DNA of 64,000 nucleotides from Microvirga arabica (GCF_016811235.1 NZ_JAFBID010000001.1:62001-126000), one strand, 5' to 3'; positions 36,500 to 45,368 are shown, numbered from the stretch's first letter. Notes: generated by a model not told the origin, from the letters alone. Made by a program: numbers and translations.

Positions 36500-37633
36500 T
36501 TAGGCCGCTTTCTTGGCGCCGGAGCCGGGGCTGCCCCAGACTTCCTCGGCGATCTCGACAATCATGCGCAGCTTGGCCCACTGCTCCTCCTCGGCCAGCG
36601 TGTTGCCCTCCTCGGTGGAGGCGAAGCCGCATTGCGGCGACAGGCAGAGCTGATCGAGATCGACATATTTGGTGGCCTCGTCGATGCGGCGCTTGATGTC
36701 ATCCTTCTGCTCGAGCACGCCGGTCTTGGAGGTCACGAGTCCGAGAACAACGGACTTGCCCTTCGGCAGGAAGCGCAGCGGCTCGAAGCCGCCGGCGCGG
36801 TCCGTGTCCCATTCCATGAAGTAGCCGTCGACCGGCATGCGGTTGAACAGCACCTCGGCCACGGGCTCATAGCCGCCGGAGGCGATAAAGGTGGAGCGGA
36901 AGTTGCCGCGGCACAGGTGCATGGTGATGGCCAAGTCGTCTGGCTTGTCCTTAAGCGCCTCGCGCACCATGCCGGCATAGATCTCAGGCTGCTTCTCGGG
37001 ATCGTCCCCGCGCTGGCGCAGCATCTCGCGTTGGTCTGGGTCGCACAGATAGGCAAACGAGATGTCGTCGAGCTGAAGATAGCGGCAGCCCGCATCGTAG
37101 AAGGCATGCACCGCCTTGTTGTAGGCGCCTCCCACATGGGCATAGAAGTCGTCCATGTTCGGATAGACGCCCATGTTCATCATCTTCCGCCCGCCGCGAT
37201 AGTGCAACATGCTCGGACCGGGGATCGTCATCTTGGCCACCCGATCCGTGTTGTCCTTCACGAAGCGGAAGTGGTCGATCATCGGGTGCCGGCCCGAGAA
37301 GCCGACCTTGCCGGTCACGCGCAGGGCCTTGGCGATGCCGACGCCGCCCTTGAAGTTCATGCCGGAATCGGCCTCCACCGAGGTGACACCGTCGAGATGC
37401 TCCAGGAAGTCGAAGTGCCAGTATGCGCGGCGGAACTCGCCGTCGGTCACGGCTTGCAGGCCGATCTCCTCCTGGCGCTTGATGAGGGCGCGGATCTCAC
37501 GATCCTCGACCTCCTTCAGCGCCTCGTCGGAGAGCTGTCCCTCATGATGCTTGTGACGGGCCTCCTTGAGCGCTGCCGTGCGCAGAAGGCTGCCGACCAT
37601 GTCGGCGCGGAAAGGTGGCTTGGTACGTTGCAT
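36500..37633 (-). CDS. MetE-like cobalamin-independent methyltransferase family protein
   Basis: 377 residues of the MetE C-terminal barrel only: PPFRADMVGSLLRTAALKEA, LQAVTDGEFRRAYWHFDFLE, CRYLQLDDISFAYLCDP, the zinc motif MHLCRGN and a second cysteine in LCLSPQCGFASTEEGN. Such stand-alone proteins move methyl groups to or from thiols or folates. Its place between the liv transporter genes and a ring-cleavage dioxygenase suggests a role in handling methyl groups of methoxylated aromatics, or S-methyl compounds, but that is inference. Confidence 0.82.
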   Translation of the reverse strand: MQRTKPPFRADMVGSLLRTAALKEARHKHHEGQLSDEALKEVEDREIRALIKRQEEIGLQAVTDGEFRRAYWHFDFLEHLDGVTSVEADSGMNFKGGVGIAKALRVTGKVGFSGRHPMIDHFRFVKDNTDRVAKMTIPGPSMLHYRGGRKMMNMGVYPNMDDFYAHVGGAYNKAVHAFYDAGCRYLQLDDISFAYLCDPDQREMLRQRGDDPEKQPEIYAGMVREALKDKPDDLAITMHLCRGNFRSTFIASGGYEPVAEVLFNRMPVDGYFMEWDTDRAGGFEPLRFLPKGKSVVLGLVTSKTGVLEQKDDIKRRIDEATKYVDLDQLCLSPQCGFASTEEGNTLAEEEQWAKLRMIVEIAEEVWGSPGSGAKKAA

Positions 37634-37657
37634 GGATCGACACTCCGGTTCTTCAGG

Positions 37658-38392
37658 CTAATGGGATGCGGCGCGCATTGGCTTCTTCTTCGCCGTGACG
37701 CCGAGATGCTGTTCGAGGGCCGCCGGGTCCTCGATGAGGGCGCGGCTTGAGCTTGCGTGAACGATGGTGCCCCGGTCGAGGATGAGCGCGTTGTCGGTCA
37801 CGCCGAGGATCCTCTGGGCGTGCTGCTCCACCACAATGGCTGACATGCCCTCTCCGCGGATAATGCGCGTCAAGGCCGCGAGCAGTTCCTCGATGATGAT
37901 GGGTGCGAGCCCCTCCGTCGGCTCGTCCAGCAGCAGGAGCTTGGGATTGAGCACCAGCGCACGGGCTACCGCGAGCATCTGCTGCTCGCCGCCGGAAAGC
38001 TGGTTGCCCATGTTGGTCCGGCGCTCCTTGAGGCGCGGGAACATGTCATAGATGCGATTGACGTTCCAGGGTCCCGGGCGAGACACCGCCGTAAGGTTCT
38101 CCTCCACGGTGAGCGACTTGAAGATGTTGCGCTCCTGGGGAACCCAGCCGATGCCCGCATGGGCGCGCCTGTCGGAGCGAGCCGTCGTCAGATCCCGTCC
38201 ATCGAGCACGATCGAGCCGCCGCGATGCCGGGTGACCCCAATGATCGTATTGAGAAGCGTGGTCTTGCCCGTGCCGTTGCGGCCGAGCACGGCAAGGGCC
38301 TCGCCAGGCTTGAGGTGCAGGTCGATGTTCGCGATGACGATGGCCTCGCCATAGCCAGCCGACACCTTCTGCAGGGTGAGAAGATCACTCAT
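37658..38392 (-). CDS. livF: ABC transporter ATP-binding protein LivF-like
   Basis: 244 residues: Walker A LGRNGTGKTTLLNTIIG, signature QLSGGEQQMLAVARAL, Walker B LLLLDEPTEGLAPII. LivF branch recognised from VPQERNIFKSLTVEENL and the length. Start at 38392 (MSDLLTLQKVSAGYGEA), overlapping livG by eight bases; the longer frame is not homologous. One of two ATPases of the liv-type importer in the aromatic cluster. Confidence 0.9.
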   Translation of the reverse strand: MSDLLTLQKVSAGYGEAIVIANIDLHLKPGEALAVLGRNGTGKTTLLNTIIGVTRHRGGSIVLDGRDLTTARSDRRAHAGIGWVPQERNIFKSLTVEENLTAVSRPGPWNVNRIYDMFPRLKERRTNMGNQLSGGEQQMLAVARALVLNPKLLLLDEPTEGLAPIIIEELLAALTRIIRGEGMSAIVVEQHAQRILGVTDNALILDRGTIVHASSSRALIEDPAALEQHLGVTAKKKPMRAASH

Positions 38393-39137
38393 CGACGCTC
38401 TCCCCGAGATACACGGCACGGACGCGCGGATCGGTCGAGACCTCCTCGACCGTGCCCTCCGTGAACAGCGCACCGTTGACCATAACCGTGATACGGTCGG
38501 CAAAGCTGAAGACCAGATCCATGTCGTGCTCGATCAGCAGGACGGATACGTCGCGCGGCAGTGCCGCCACCGTCGCGAGCAGTTCGTGCCGCTCCGCCTC
38601 CGGCACGCCAGCGGCCGGCTCATCGAGCAGCAGCACCCGCGGCCGGCACGCGAAGGCAACGGCGATCTCCAGCAGCCGCTGCTTGCCATAGGCCAGATTG
38701 GAGGTTTTCTCGTCGAGCACATCGGTCAGGCGGAAGCGCTGCGCAATCTCGACGATCTCGTCGATGATTTCCCGCCTGCTGCCCGTCACGCGCCACCAGT
38801 CCCGTCCCCCGCCGGTGCGCTCGGAGACCGCAAGGCCGATGGTCTCGAGCGGCGTCATGGCGGGAAAGAGCTGGTTGATCTGGAAGGTGCGGGCAAGACC
38901 TCGCTGCACCCGCAGTTCGGGGCGCAGGCCCGTGATGTCCTGCCCCTCGAGGAAGATCTGACCGGCTGTCGGCTTGATGACGCCGGTGAGCAGGTTGATG
39001 AAGGTCGTCTTGCCGGCGCCGTTGGGACCGATCAGGGCATGGCGTGCGCCCTGCTGCAGCTGGAACGACACGTTGTCCGTCGCCTGGAGGCCGCCGAAGC
39101 GCTTGACGAGGCCTTTCGTTTCGAGAGCAATCGTCAT
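38385..39137 (-). CDS. livG: ABC transporter ATP-binding protein LivG-like
   Basis: 250 residues: IGPNGAGKTTFINLLTG (Walker A), LVKRFGGLQATDNVSF, GLARTFQINQLFPAMTPLET, NLAYGKQRLLEIAVAFA in place of the usual signature, and VLLLDEPAAGVPEAE (Walker B). The final IEHDMDLVFSFADRITVM is typical of LivG. Works with LivF. The signature here lacks the serine-glycine-glycine of LSGGQ, a common LivG variant. Confidence 0.9.
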   Translation of the reverse strand: MTIALETKGLVKRFGGLQATDNVSFQLQQGARHALIGPNGAGKTTFINLLTGVIKPTAGQIFLEGQDITGLRPELRVQRGLARTFQINQLFPAMTPLETIGLAVSERTGGGRDWWRVTGSRREIIDEIVEIAQRFRLTDVLDEKTSNLAYGKQRLLEIAVAFACRPRVLLLDEPAAGVPEAERHELLATVAALPRDVSVLLIEHDMDLVFSFADRITVMVNGALFTEGTVEEVSTDPRVRAVYLGESVDE

Positions 39138-39138
39138 G

Positions 39139-40173
39139 TCACACCTCCCGGGCAGACGTTTTCGGTAGCGTGTCGGGGCTCTTGGCCGTGCGGCCGGCTA
39201 CGCCCTTCCAGAGGGTGCGCACGCGCTCCGTCAGACGCTCGCGGCCGGCGAGCACGATGATGACCAGGATGAGCCCGATCCAGAACTGCCAATATTGCGG
39301 CGTCCAGGCCGAGATCACGTCCTGAAGCACCTTGAACACGATTGCGCCAATGAGACCGCCGTAAAGATAGCCGACACCGCCGATCACCAGCACCAGCATC
39401 ACGTCTGCGGAGCGGTGGAAGGCGAGGACATCCAGCGACACGAACTGGGTCGTCTGCGCCAGCAGGGCACCGGCGACACCGGCATAAGCCGCCGCGAGCG
39501 TGTAGATCGCTATCAGGCGACGATTGACCGGGATGCCGACCGCACGGGCCTTCAGAGGGTTGTCACGGATCGAGCGCAGGGAGAGGCCGTAGGGCGAGAC
39601 GACGATCCGGCGCGCGACAATGAAAAGCAGGAAGGTTACCGTGAGGCTGTAGGCATAGGCCGTGGTGCCGAAGATGTCGAACTCGAACAGGCCGAGGATC
39701 GGCCCCATGGTGACTCCCTGGAGACCGTCTGCGCCACCTGTCAGCCAGGAAGCCTGGTTGGCGATCTCGCCGAGAACGAGCGCCACCCCCAGCGTCACCA
39801 TCAGCTTGGTAAGGTCGGAACCGCGCAACACGAGAAAGCTGGTCACGAACCCTAAAATCGCTGCTGTGATGGCAGCGGCTCCCAGGCCGAGAAGCGGATC
39901 CGCAATTCCATTTCTTGCTAGAATTCCGGCCGTGTAGGCTCCCAATCCGAAGAAGGCTGCATGGCCCAGCGACACGATGCCGGCATAACCGAGGATAAGG
40001 TCGAGGGAGATGGCGAAGAGACCGATGATGGCGATCTCGTTCAGGATCAGATGCCGCTCAGGCAGGAAGTACAGGGTCGCGGCGGCAATGAGCCAGAAGA
40101 GGATTTCGCCAACGCCCCATCGCCCTCTTCGGGTCAAGGTCGCGCTGACGTAATCGGCGATGTTCGTCGACAT
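39139..40173 (-). CDS. livM: ABC transporter permease LivM-like
   Basis: About 344 residues, ten or so membrane segments. LivM motifs: LNEIAIIGLFAISLDLILGY, AGIVSLGHAAFFGLGAYTAG and SLRSIRDNPLKARAVGIPVN. Start at 40173 (MSTNIADYV), 19 bases after livH; the ATG at 40203 lies inside livH. One of two permeases. Confidence 0.9.
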   Translation of the reverse strand: MSTNIADYVSATLTRRGRWGVGEILFWLIAAATLYFLPERHLILNEIAIIGLFAISLDLILGYAGIVSLGHAAFFGLGAYTAGILARNGIADPLLGLGAAAITAAILGFVTSFLVLRGSDLTKLMVTLGVALVLGEIANQASWLTGGADGLQGVTMGPILGLFEFDIFGTTAYAYSLTVTFLLFIVARRIVVSPYGLSLRSIRDNPLKARAVGIPVNRRLIAIYTLAAAYAGVAGALLAQTTQFVSLDVLAFHRSADVMLVLVIGGVGYLYGGLIGAIVFKVLQDVISAWTPQYWQFWIGLILVIIVLAGRERLTERVRTLWKGVAGRTAKSPDTLPKTSAREV

Positions 40174-40192
40174 AGGTTGCGTTCCTCTTGGA

Positions 40193-41047
40193 TCAGCGCG
40201 CACGCTCGAACAGCCCCTGTGGGCGCAGAACGAGGACGACGATCATCAGCGTATAGATCACGAAGGCGCCGACGCTCGGCACATAATACTTGCCGGCCAC
40301 ATCGGCGATCCCGAGCAGGAGCGAGGCCAGGAACGGCCCGGTGATGCTGGTGGTGCCGCCGACTGTGACGACGATGAGGAAGTAGATCATGAACTTGAGT
40401 GGGAAGGTCGGATCGAGACCGAGGATCTCAGCCCCGAGCGCACCGCCCAATCCGGCAAGCCCGGAGCCGAACGCGAAGGTCGTGGCGAAGATCAGGCTCA
40501 CGTTGATGCCCAGACCTCGGGCGACGCGCGGATCATCCACCGCAGCCCGCAAGCGGCTGCCGAACCGGGTCTTGGTCAGGATGAGCTGCAGGGCGACCAC
40601 GAGGGCGCCGCAGATCACGATGATGAAGCTGCGGTAGAGGCCGACCTGAACGCCCAGTATGTCGATGCGGCCCTGGAGCCACGTCGGAAGCTGGATCAAC
40701 TGCTGCTGGGAGCCGAAGCTGTAGTCGATGGCGGCGACCGCCATGAAGACGAGGCCGATGGAAAACAGCACCTGATCGAGGTGGCTGCGGGTGTAGAGCC
40801 GCTTGTAGAGGGTTCTCTCAAGGACCAGTCCCAGGATGGCCGGCCCAATAAAGGCAAGCGGCAGGGTTGCCAGGAAGGGAACGCCCATCCGGTTCATCAG
40901 CACGGCTGTGATGTACCCGCCCGCCATGGCGAAGGCGCCATGGGCGAGATTGACGAAGTTCATCAGGCCGAGGGTGACGGCCAAGCCGCAGGCCAGCACG
41001 AACAGCAGCATGCCGTAGGCAATGCCATCGAAGAGAATGGTCAGCAC
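40193..41047 (-). CDS. livH: ABC transporter permease LivH-like
   Basis: 284 residues. GIAYGMLLFVLACGLAVTLG and MNFVNLAHGAFAMAGGYITA are the LivH opening; the EAA-like loop reads GSRLRAAVDDPRVARGLGIN. Follows the binding-protein gene after a strong hairpin. In this context the importer is expected to carry an aromatic acid and not an amino acid, as for other liv-like systems inside aromatic clusters. Confidence 0.9.
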   Translation of the reverse strand: MLTILFDGIAYGMLLFVLACGLAVTLGLMNFVNLAHGAFAMAGGYITAVLMNRMGVPFLATLPLAFIGPAILGLVLERTLYKRLYTRSHLDQVLFSIGLVFMAVAAIDYSFGSQQQLIQLPTWLQGRIDILGVQVGLYRSFIIVICGALVVALQLILTKTRFGSRLRAAVDDPRVARGLGINVSLIFATTFAFGSGLAGLGGALGAEILGLDPTFPLKFMIYFLIVVTVGGTTSITGPFLASLLLGIADVAGKYYVPSVGAFVIYTLMIVVLVLRPQGLFERAR

Positions 41048-41070
41048 CGCGTTCTCCAGAAAAACTCAAG

Positions 41071-41100
41071 AGAAGCGCCGCCGGTGAGTGCGGCGCTTCT
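41071..41100. terminator. Hairpin between binding-protein gene and livH
   Basis: Perfect 11-bp stem AGAAGCGCCGC / GCGGCGCTTCT with an 8-base loop. On the minus strand it is followed by CTTGAGTTTTTCTGG, so it is the most terminator-like hairpin among the transporter genes. Probably a partial terminator setting excess binding protein. Confidence 0.65.
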
Positions 41101-41115
41101 GGTGGTATGTCGTGC

Positions 41116-42291
41116 TTAGTTAAACTTGGCGGCTTTGACCGGATCCTTGACGTTCGGAATCGTGGCAAACTCCACGTTGTAGAGCTCCCCGTCCCGGCGC
41201 TCCACCTTGCGCACATAGATGTTCTGGATGATGTCGCGGGTCTGCGGATCGATGGAGACCGGCCCGCGCGGGCTGGTCCAGCTCATGCCCTTCATGGCGT
41301 CGATCAGCGCCTGACCACCCTGGCCGCCCGTCTTCTTCAGGCCCTCGTAGATCAGGTGCATGCCGTCATAGCCGCCCACCGCCATGAAGTTCGGCCGCAT
41401 GTTCGGGTTGGCCTTCTTGAACGCCTCAACAAACGCCTTGTTCTCAGGGCTGTCATGGGCCGCGGAATAGTGCTGTGTCGTGATCGCCCCCAGGGCCACG
41501 TCACCCATGCCGTTCAGGATGTCGTCATCGGTGACATCGCCGGGGCCGATCAGCTTGATGCCGCTCTTGTCGAGACCGCGCTCCACGAACTGCTTCATGA
41601 ACTGCGCGCCGATGCCGGACGGCACGAACACGAAGAGCGCATCAGGCTTGGCGTCGGCGACCTTCTGCAGGAAGGGTGAGAAGTCGGGGTTTGCCAGCGG
41701 CACCCGCAGGTTCTCAACCTGACCGCCCTTGGCCGTGAACGCGCCGGTGAAGGCCTTCTCGGCATCAATCCCCGGCCCGTAATCCGACACAAGGGTCACG
41801 ACCTTCTTGATGCCGTTCTCGGCCGCCCACTCCGCCATGGGAACGGTCGCCTGCGGCAGGGTGAAGCTGGTGCGCACGATGAAAGGAGACGCTTCGGTAA
41901 TAGTGGCCGTGGCAGCGGCCATCACGACTTGAGGCACCTTCGCCTGGGTGGCGAGCGGCGCGGGTGCAAGGGCGAGCGGGGTGAGGCCGAAGCCGGCCAT
42001 GACGGCGATCTTGTCGTTGACGATCAGCTCCTGTGCCAGACGCTTGGTCACGTCCGCCACGCCAGTGTCGTCCTTCAGGATCAGCTGGATCTTCCTGCCC
42101 GCCACCGTGTCGCCCTGCTGCTGCATGTACAGCTTGGCGGCCGCCTCGATCTGCCGCCCGGTCGAGGCGAACGGTCCCGTCATCGGCAGAATGAGACCGA
42201 TCTTCACCGCCTCCTGCGCGAGAGCCGCCCCGCTCAGGGCCAGCGCCACGGCCGCGGCGCCCGCAGCTCCCAAAAATGTCCGACGTCGCAT
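41116..42291 (-). CDS. LivK-like ABC transporter substrate-binding protein (copy 1)
   Basis: 391 residues. Signal peptide (RRTFLGAAGAAAVALALSGA) then EAVKIGLILPMTGPFASTGR, GRKIQLILKDDTGVADVTKR and RPNFMAVGGYDGMHLIYEGL. It heads the livHMGF genes. The C-terminal third is almost identical, in DNA and protein, to the binding protein at 45369, whereas the middle (about residues 190-290) differs more, as if each copy keeps its own ligand pocket. Confidence 0.9.
   Translation of the reverse strand: MRRRTFLGAAGAAAVALALSGAALAQEAVKIGLILPMTGPFASTGRQIEAAAKLYMQQQGDTVAGRKIQLILKDDTGVADVTKRLAQELIVNDKIAVMAGFGLTPLALAPAPLATQAKVPQVVMAAATATITEASPFIVRTSFTLPQATVPMAEWAAENGIKKVVTLVSDYGPGIDAEKAFTGAFTAKGGQVENLRVPLANPDFSPFLQKVADAKPDALFVFVPSGIGAQFMKQFVERGLDKSGIKLIGPGDVTDDDILNGMGDVALGAITTQHYSAAHDSPENKAFVEAFKKANPNMRPNFMAVGGYDGMHLIYEGLKKTGGQGGQALIDAMKGMSWTSPRGPVSIDPQTRDIIQNIYVRKVERRDGELYNVEFATIPNVKDPVKAAKFN
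41124..41421. repeat. 298-bp near-identical block, copy 1
   Basis: Read against 45377-45674 with a constant offset of 4253 bases, I find one difference (C at 41380, T at 45633). It covers the 3' third of the binding-protein gene and stops abruptly in the coding sequence. Direct orientation. Confidence 0.85.
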
Positions 42292-42333
42292 GTTCTTCTC
42301 CCTCTTTGTCTCTGGCGTATTCGCCTTTGCATG

Positions 42334-43095
42334 TCAGGCGCGGATGCGCCGCTTGATGAGCACCGAACCCGGCACGAGATCCATGTCCCTCTGGTTTGTC
42401 AGTGCACGTTCGAGATTGCGATGAGCGATGCGGGCATGCTCGCGCATGATGGCTTCCGCGCGCGCTCCCTCGCGCCGTTCGATGGCCGCGAGAACGCAGT
42501 GATGCTGATCCTGGGCTACGCTGAGGATATAGTTCATTTCTGGTGAGCGTGACTGCACGGGAACCAGGGCGCTCGGCGAGGCGAAGGGCAGCGCACTGGC
42601 CCGTTCTAGCTGCCGGGCGAGCGCCTGACTGTCAGCCATGCCGACGAGAATCTCATGAAAGTGAGCGTTCAATTCTACATAGCGCGAAAGATCGATATCC
42701 GTCGTATCGCGACGCATGAGCTCATCGATGGCCTCAAGGCAGTTGGCAGCATTCCGGATCTCCGCCCGGCTGACGCCCCGCTCGGCGGCCAGACGTGCTG
42801 CGAGACCCTCAAGGGTGCCGCGGATCTCGATCGCCTCGAACACCTCCTTCTCGGAGAAGGTCTTGACGGAGAAGCCGCCGGACGGGATTGCCTCCAGCAG
42901 CCCCTCTTCCTCCAGCCGGATAAGAGCTGAGCGAACAGGCGTCCGGGAGACGCCGAGGCGTTCGACCATCTGAAGTTCGGAAACCCGCTCGCCGGGATTG
43001 AGCTCGCCCCGCAGGACGAGATCTCGCAAGGCGAGCTGCGCCCTCACGGTCTGCGTCACCGAGCGGTCGTTGCCATTTTCCCCGGCCTTGATCAT
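42334..43095 (-). CDS. GntR/FadR-type (FCD) transcriptional regulator
   Basis: 253 residues. Winged helix: LNPGERVSELQMVERLGVSR then TPVRSALIRLEEEGLLEAIP. FCD domain: FEAIEIRGTLEGLAARLAAE and RYVELNAHFHEILVGMADSQ, ending with the conserved DQHHCVLAAIERREGARAEA. Lies between the VanB-like reductase and the liv genes, all in one direction. Likely the repressor of the vanAB/liv unit; candidate operators with TGTATACA lie upstream of the oxygenase gene. Confidence 0.88.
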   Translation of the reverse strand: MIKAGENGNDRSVTQTVRAQLALRDLVLRGELNPGERVSELQMVERLGVSRTPVRSALIRLEEEGLLEAIPSGGFSVKTFSEKEVFEAIEIRGTLEGLAARLAAERGVSRAEIRNAANCLEAIDELMRRDTTDIDLSRYVELNAHFHEILVGMADSQALARQLERASALPFASPSALVPVQSRSPEMNYILSVAQDQHHCVLAAIERREGARAEAIMREHARIAHRNLERALTNQRDMDLVPGSVLIKRRIRA

Positions 43096-43128
43096 GCTCC
43101 CCTTCCCGTTACGCTCAAGCTAAGCCGT

Positions 43129-44103
43129 TTATGCGGCCCTGTCAGCCGTATCGATGGTGATATCCCCGCCGGCGACCCTGGACACACAGGTGCAGAGCTT
43201 CCTGTTCTCGGCTTTCTCTTCATCGCTGAAGAACACGTCCCGGTGATCGACTGTCCCGGTCGTTTCGATGATGTAAAGAGCGCAGAGGCCGCACTCGCCC
43301 CGGCGGCAGTCGGAGATCATCGAAACACCAGCGGCCTCCAGGGTCTCCAGCATGGTCTTGTTTGGCGGAACCACAAGCTCCATACCAAGCCGTGGGATCC
43401 TCACATGGAAAGCTTCAGTGGCGAAGCGGCCACTGTTGCCGAAGGTCTCGAAGCGTAGCTGATCCACAGGCCGCCCGCTTCTCTGCCAAGCGCGCTTGGC
43501 CGCCTCCAGCATCCCGATGGGACCGCAGACATAGAGCTCGCCACCGGGTGCAAGCCGGGCGATCTCCGTGTCGAGATCCACGCGAGCACCCCCCTCGTCG
43601 AGGAACATCTGCAGCCGCTCGCCAACGTACTCCCGCATCTCGTCCGCCAGCGCCATATCCTGGCGGCTCCGACAGGCATAGAGCACACGGAAGTTTGCGC
43701 CGGCATGAGCCAGCGCAAGCGCCATGGTGTAGATCGGCGTGATGCCGATGCCGCCGGCAAGCAGGAGATATTCCGGCCGGCCCAGGCTGAGATCGAAGTG
43801 GTTGCCCGGCGTCGAGATGCTGAGCTTGGCTCCGGGCGAGAGGCTCCACATATAGAGCGATCCGCCGCGGCTGTCGGGCAAGCGCTTCACGGCGATCCGG
43901 TAAAGTCCATCGGCGCAGGGACCGACGACCGAGTAGGAGCGGACATCGGCCCGCTCCCCAATCTGCACGCCTACATTGATGTGGCTTCCCGGGGTCGGCG
44001 CCACGAACTCACCCTCCGGCTCGATCTCGAAGAGCCGGATGTCCGGGGTGAGGTCCCGCACCGAGCGCAAAGTTCCTTTGCGCCATTCGACCTGCTTGCT
44101 CAT
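43129..44103 (-). CDS. VanB/phthalate-dioxygenase-reductase-type oxidoreductase
   Basis: 324 residues: an N-terminal flavin domain (SVVGPCADGLYRIAVKRLPD, SRGGSLYMWSLSPGAKLSIS), a NAD-binding domain (YLLLAGGIGITPIYTMALAL, GELYVCGPIGMLEAAKRAW) and a C-terminal plant-type 2Fe-2S ferredoxin domain with CRRGECGLC and a last cysteine in KLCTCVSRV. It passes electrons from NAD(P)H to the Rieske oxygenase encoded seven bases upstream. Confidence 0.9.
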   Translation of the reverse strand: MSKQVEWRKGTLRSVRDLTPDIRLFEIEPEGEFVAPTPGSHINVGVQIGERADVRSYSVVGPCADGLYRIAVKRLPDSRGGSLYMWSLSPGAKLSISTPGNHFDLSLGRPEYLLLAGGIGITPIYTMALALAHAGANFRVLYACRSRQDMALADEMREYVGERLQMFLDEGGARVDLDTEIARLAPGGELYVCGPIGMLEAAKRAWQRSGRPVDQLRFETFGNSGRFATEAFHVRIPRLGMELVVPPNKTMLETLEAAGVSMISDCRRGECGLCALYIIETTGTVDHRDVFFSDEEKAENRKLCTCVSRVAGGDITIDTADRAA

Positions 44104-44110
44104 GGCGAAC

Positions 44111-45193
44111 CTACTCGGCCGCCTCGCTTGGAATGTGAACCGGATGCCCGCCCTCTGCTTCCAGCATCGTGTCGATCAGCTTGCGAGCCCAGAGCGCGCC
44201 CGCATCGATGTTGAGGTTGTAGAAAGGCAGGCGCGGGTTCTTGTCGATGGCCACCTGCTGTGCTTCGAGCACCACGTGGTCCTGATCGTAGACGCCCTTG
44301 CCCTCGTTGACGTGGGCCTTGTTGATTTCCTTTGTGAGCTGATCGTCGTCGGTCCGAAAAGTTCGCACGAAGTTCCAGAAATAGTGGCAACTCTTGTCCG
44401 TCTCCGGCGTGATAGCAGCGAGGAACGCGCCGTTCACGCCCTGCGAGCGGTCACCCTGCGGCGCACCCGTTCCGGTCACGGCCACACCCACATCGCCGAC
44501 AACGGTTGAAGGCGCCTGGAAGTAGATGATCTGCCACCGGTCCACGTGCTCGCCGGGCCTGTTGAGTTGCTTGGCCCAGAACGGCGGCGGCTCGATATTG
44601 GTCATCCAGCGGGTCACGGTTGCCGTGCGATCCGTATGGGTGACGTCGAAGGGCGCGCTGGTGATCGCTTCGTCGCCGATACTGCCCGCATGGACATAGG
44701 TCTCATGCGTCAGGTCCATGAGGTTGTCGATCACGAGGCGGTAATCGCACTTCAGGCTGTAGAAGGTTCCGCCTTCGCCGACCCAGTCGGTGCCGTCATT
44801 CCAGTGGAAGTCGGGGATCTTGTTCGGGTCGGCAAGCGCGGGATCGCCCGGCCAGACCCAGACGAGGCGGTGGCGTTCGGCCACCGGATAGGCACGCACG
44901 CAGGCAGACGGGTTGATGGTCTTCTGCGCCGGCATGTAGGTGCAGCGGCCAGCAGCATTGAAAACGAGCCCATGATAGCCGCACACCACCTCGTCACCCT
45001 TGAGATGACCCATGGAGAGCGGCAGCAGCCGGTGCCAGCATGCATCCTCAAGCGCCGTTACTTGGCCGTCGGAGCGACGGTAGAGCACCATGTCCTTGTT
45101 GCAGATCGTCCGAGCCGCAAGCTCATGCTTGATCTCGTGGCTCCAGGCTGCGGCGTACCAGGCGTTCAGTGGAAATGGGCGCGCTTCTGTCAT
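44111..45193 (-). CDS. VanA-like Rieske oxygenase (aromatic O-demethylase oxygenase subunit)
   Basis: 360 residues. Rieske 2Fe-2S ligands in DACWHRLLPLSMGHL and EVVCGYHGLVFN; mononuclear iron region NLMDLTHETYVHAGSIGDEA with the Asp/His/His set. The sequence opens PLNAWYAAAWSHEIKHELAA, as in vanillate O-demethylases. It should release a methyl group from a methoxy-aromatic acid as formaldehyde. First gene after a regulatory gap containing TGTATACA sites. Exact substrate (vanillate, syringate, 3-O-methylgallate) is not resolved. Confidence 0.88.
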   Translation of the reverse strand: MTEARPFPLNAWYAAAWSHEIKHELAARTICNKDMVLYRRSDGQVTALEDACWHRLLPLSMGHLKGDEVVCGYHGLVFNAAGRCTYMPAQKTINPSACVRAYPVAERHRLVWVWPGDPALADPNKIPDFHWNDGTDWVGEGGTFYSLKCDYRLVIDNLMDLTHETYVHAGSIGDEAITSAPFDVTHTDRTATVTRWMTNIEPPPFWAKQLNRPGEHVDRWQIIYFQAPSTVVGDVGVAVTGTGAPQGDRSQGVNGAFLAAITPETDKSCHYFWNFVRTFRTDDDQLTKEINKAHVNEGKGVYDQDHVVLEAQQVAIDKNPRLPFYNLNIDAGALWARKLIDTMLEAEGGHPVHIPSEAAE

Positions 45194-45216
45194 CGTCTTC
45201 CTCCACGGATGCAGAA

Positions 45217-45319
45217 TGTATACAGGTCAATGCTCAGAACAATTATACAAAGGGCTATTATGGCCAAATTCCTTTGCTGCAGAGCAACAAACAGACAGAT
45301 ATACAGGGCGATGTATACA
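45217..45319. promoter_or_regulatory. TGTATACA sites upstream of the VanA-like gene
   Basis: Perfect TGTATACA palindromes at 45217-45224 and 45312-45319, plus half-like TTATACAA (45243) and ATATACAG (45299). FadR-subfamily GntR repressors commonly recognise short palindromes centred on GTATAC-like cores, and such a regulator is encoded two genes downstream. Confidence 0.5.
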
Positions 45320-45328
45320 ACGAGAGAT

Positions 45329-45350
45329 GCGCCGCATGGCGCTGCGGCGC
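45329..45350. terminator. Hairpin after binding-protein copy 2
   Basis: 8-bp stem GCGCCGCA / TGCGGCGC with a 6-base loop, 19 bases after the stop of the gene at 45369. It sits where the hairpin of copy 1 sits and shares the GCGCCGC core, so the duplicated unit probably included its hairpin. Confidence 0.5.
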
Positions 45351-45368
45351 TTCCTGGATGGTGTGTGA

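Noticed and set aside
35510..37750. 746-residue open frame on the plus strand
   Set aside because: Spans the antisense of two well-supported genes (VOC dioxygenase and MetE-like) and has no motif.
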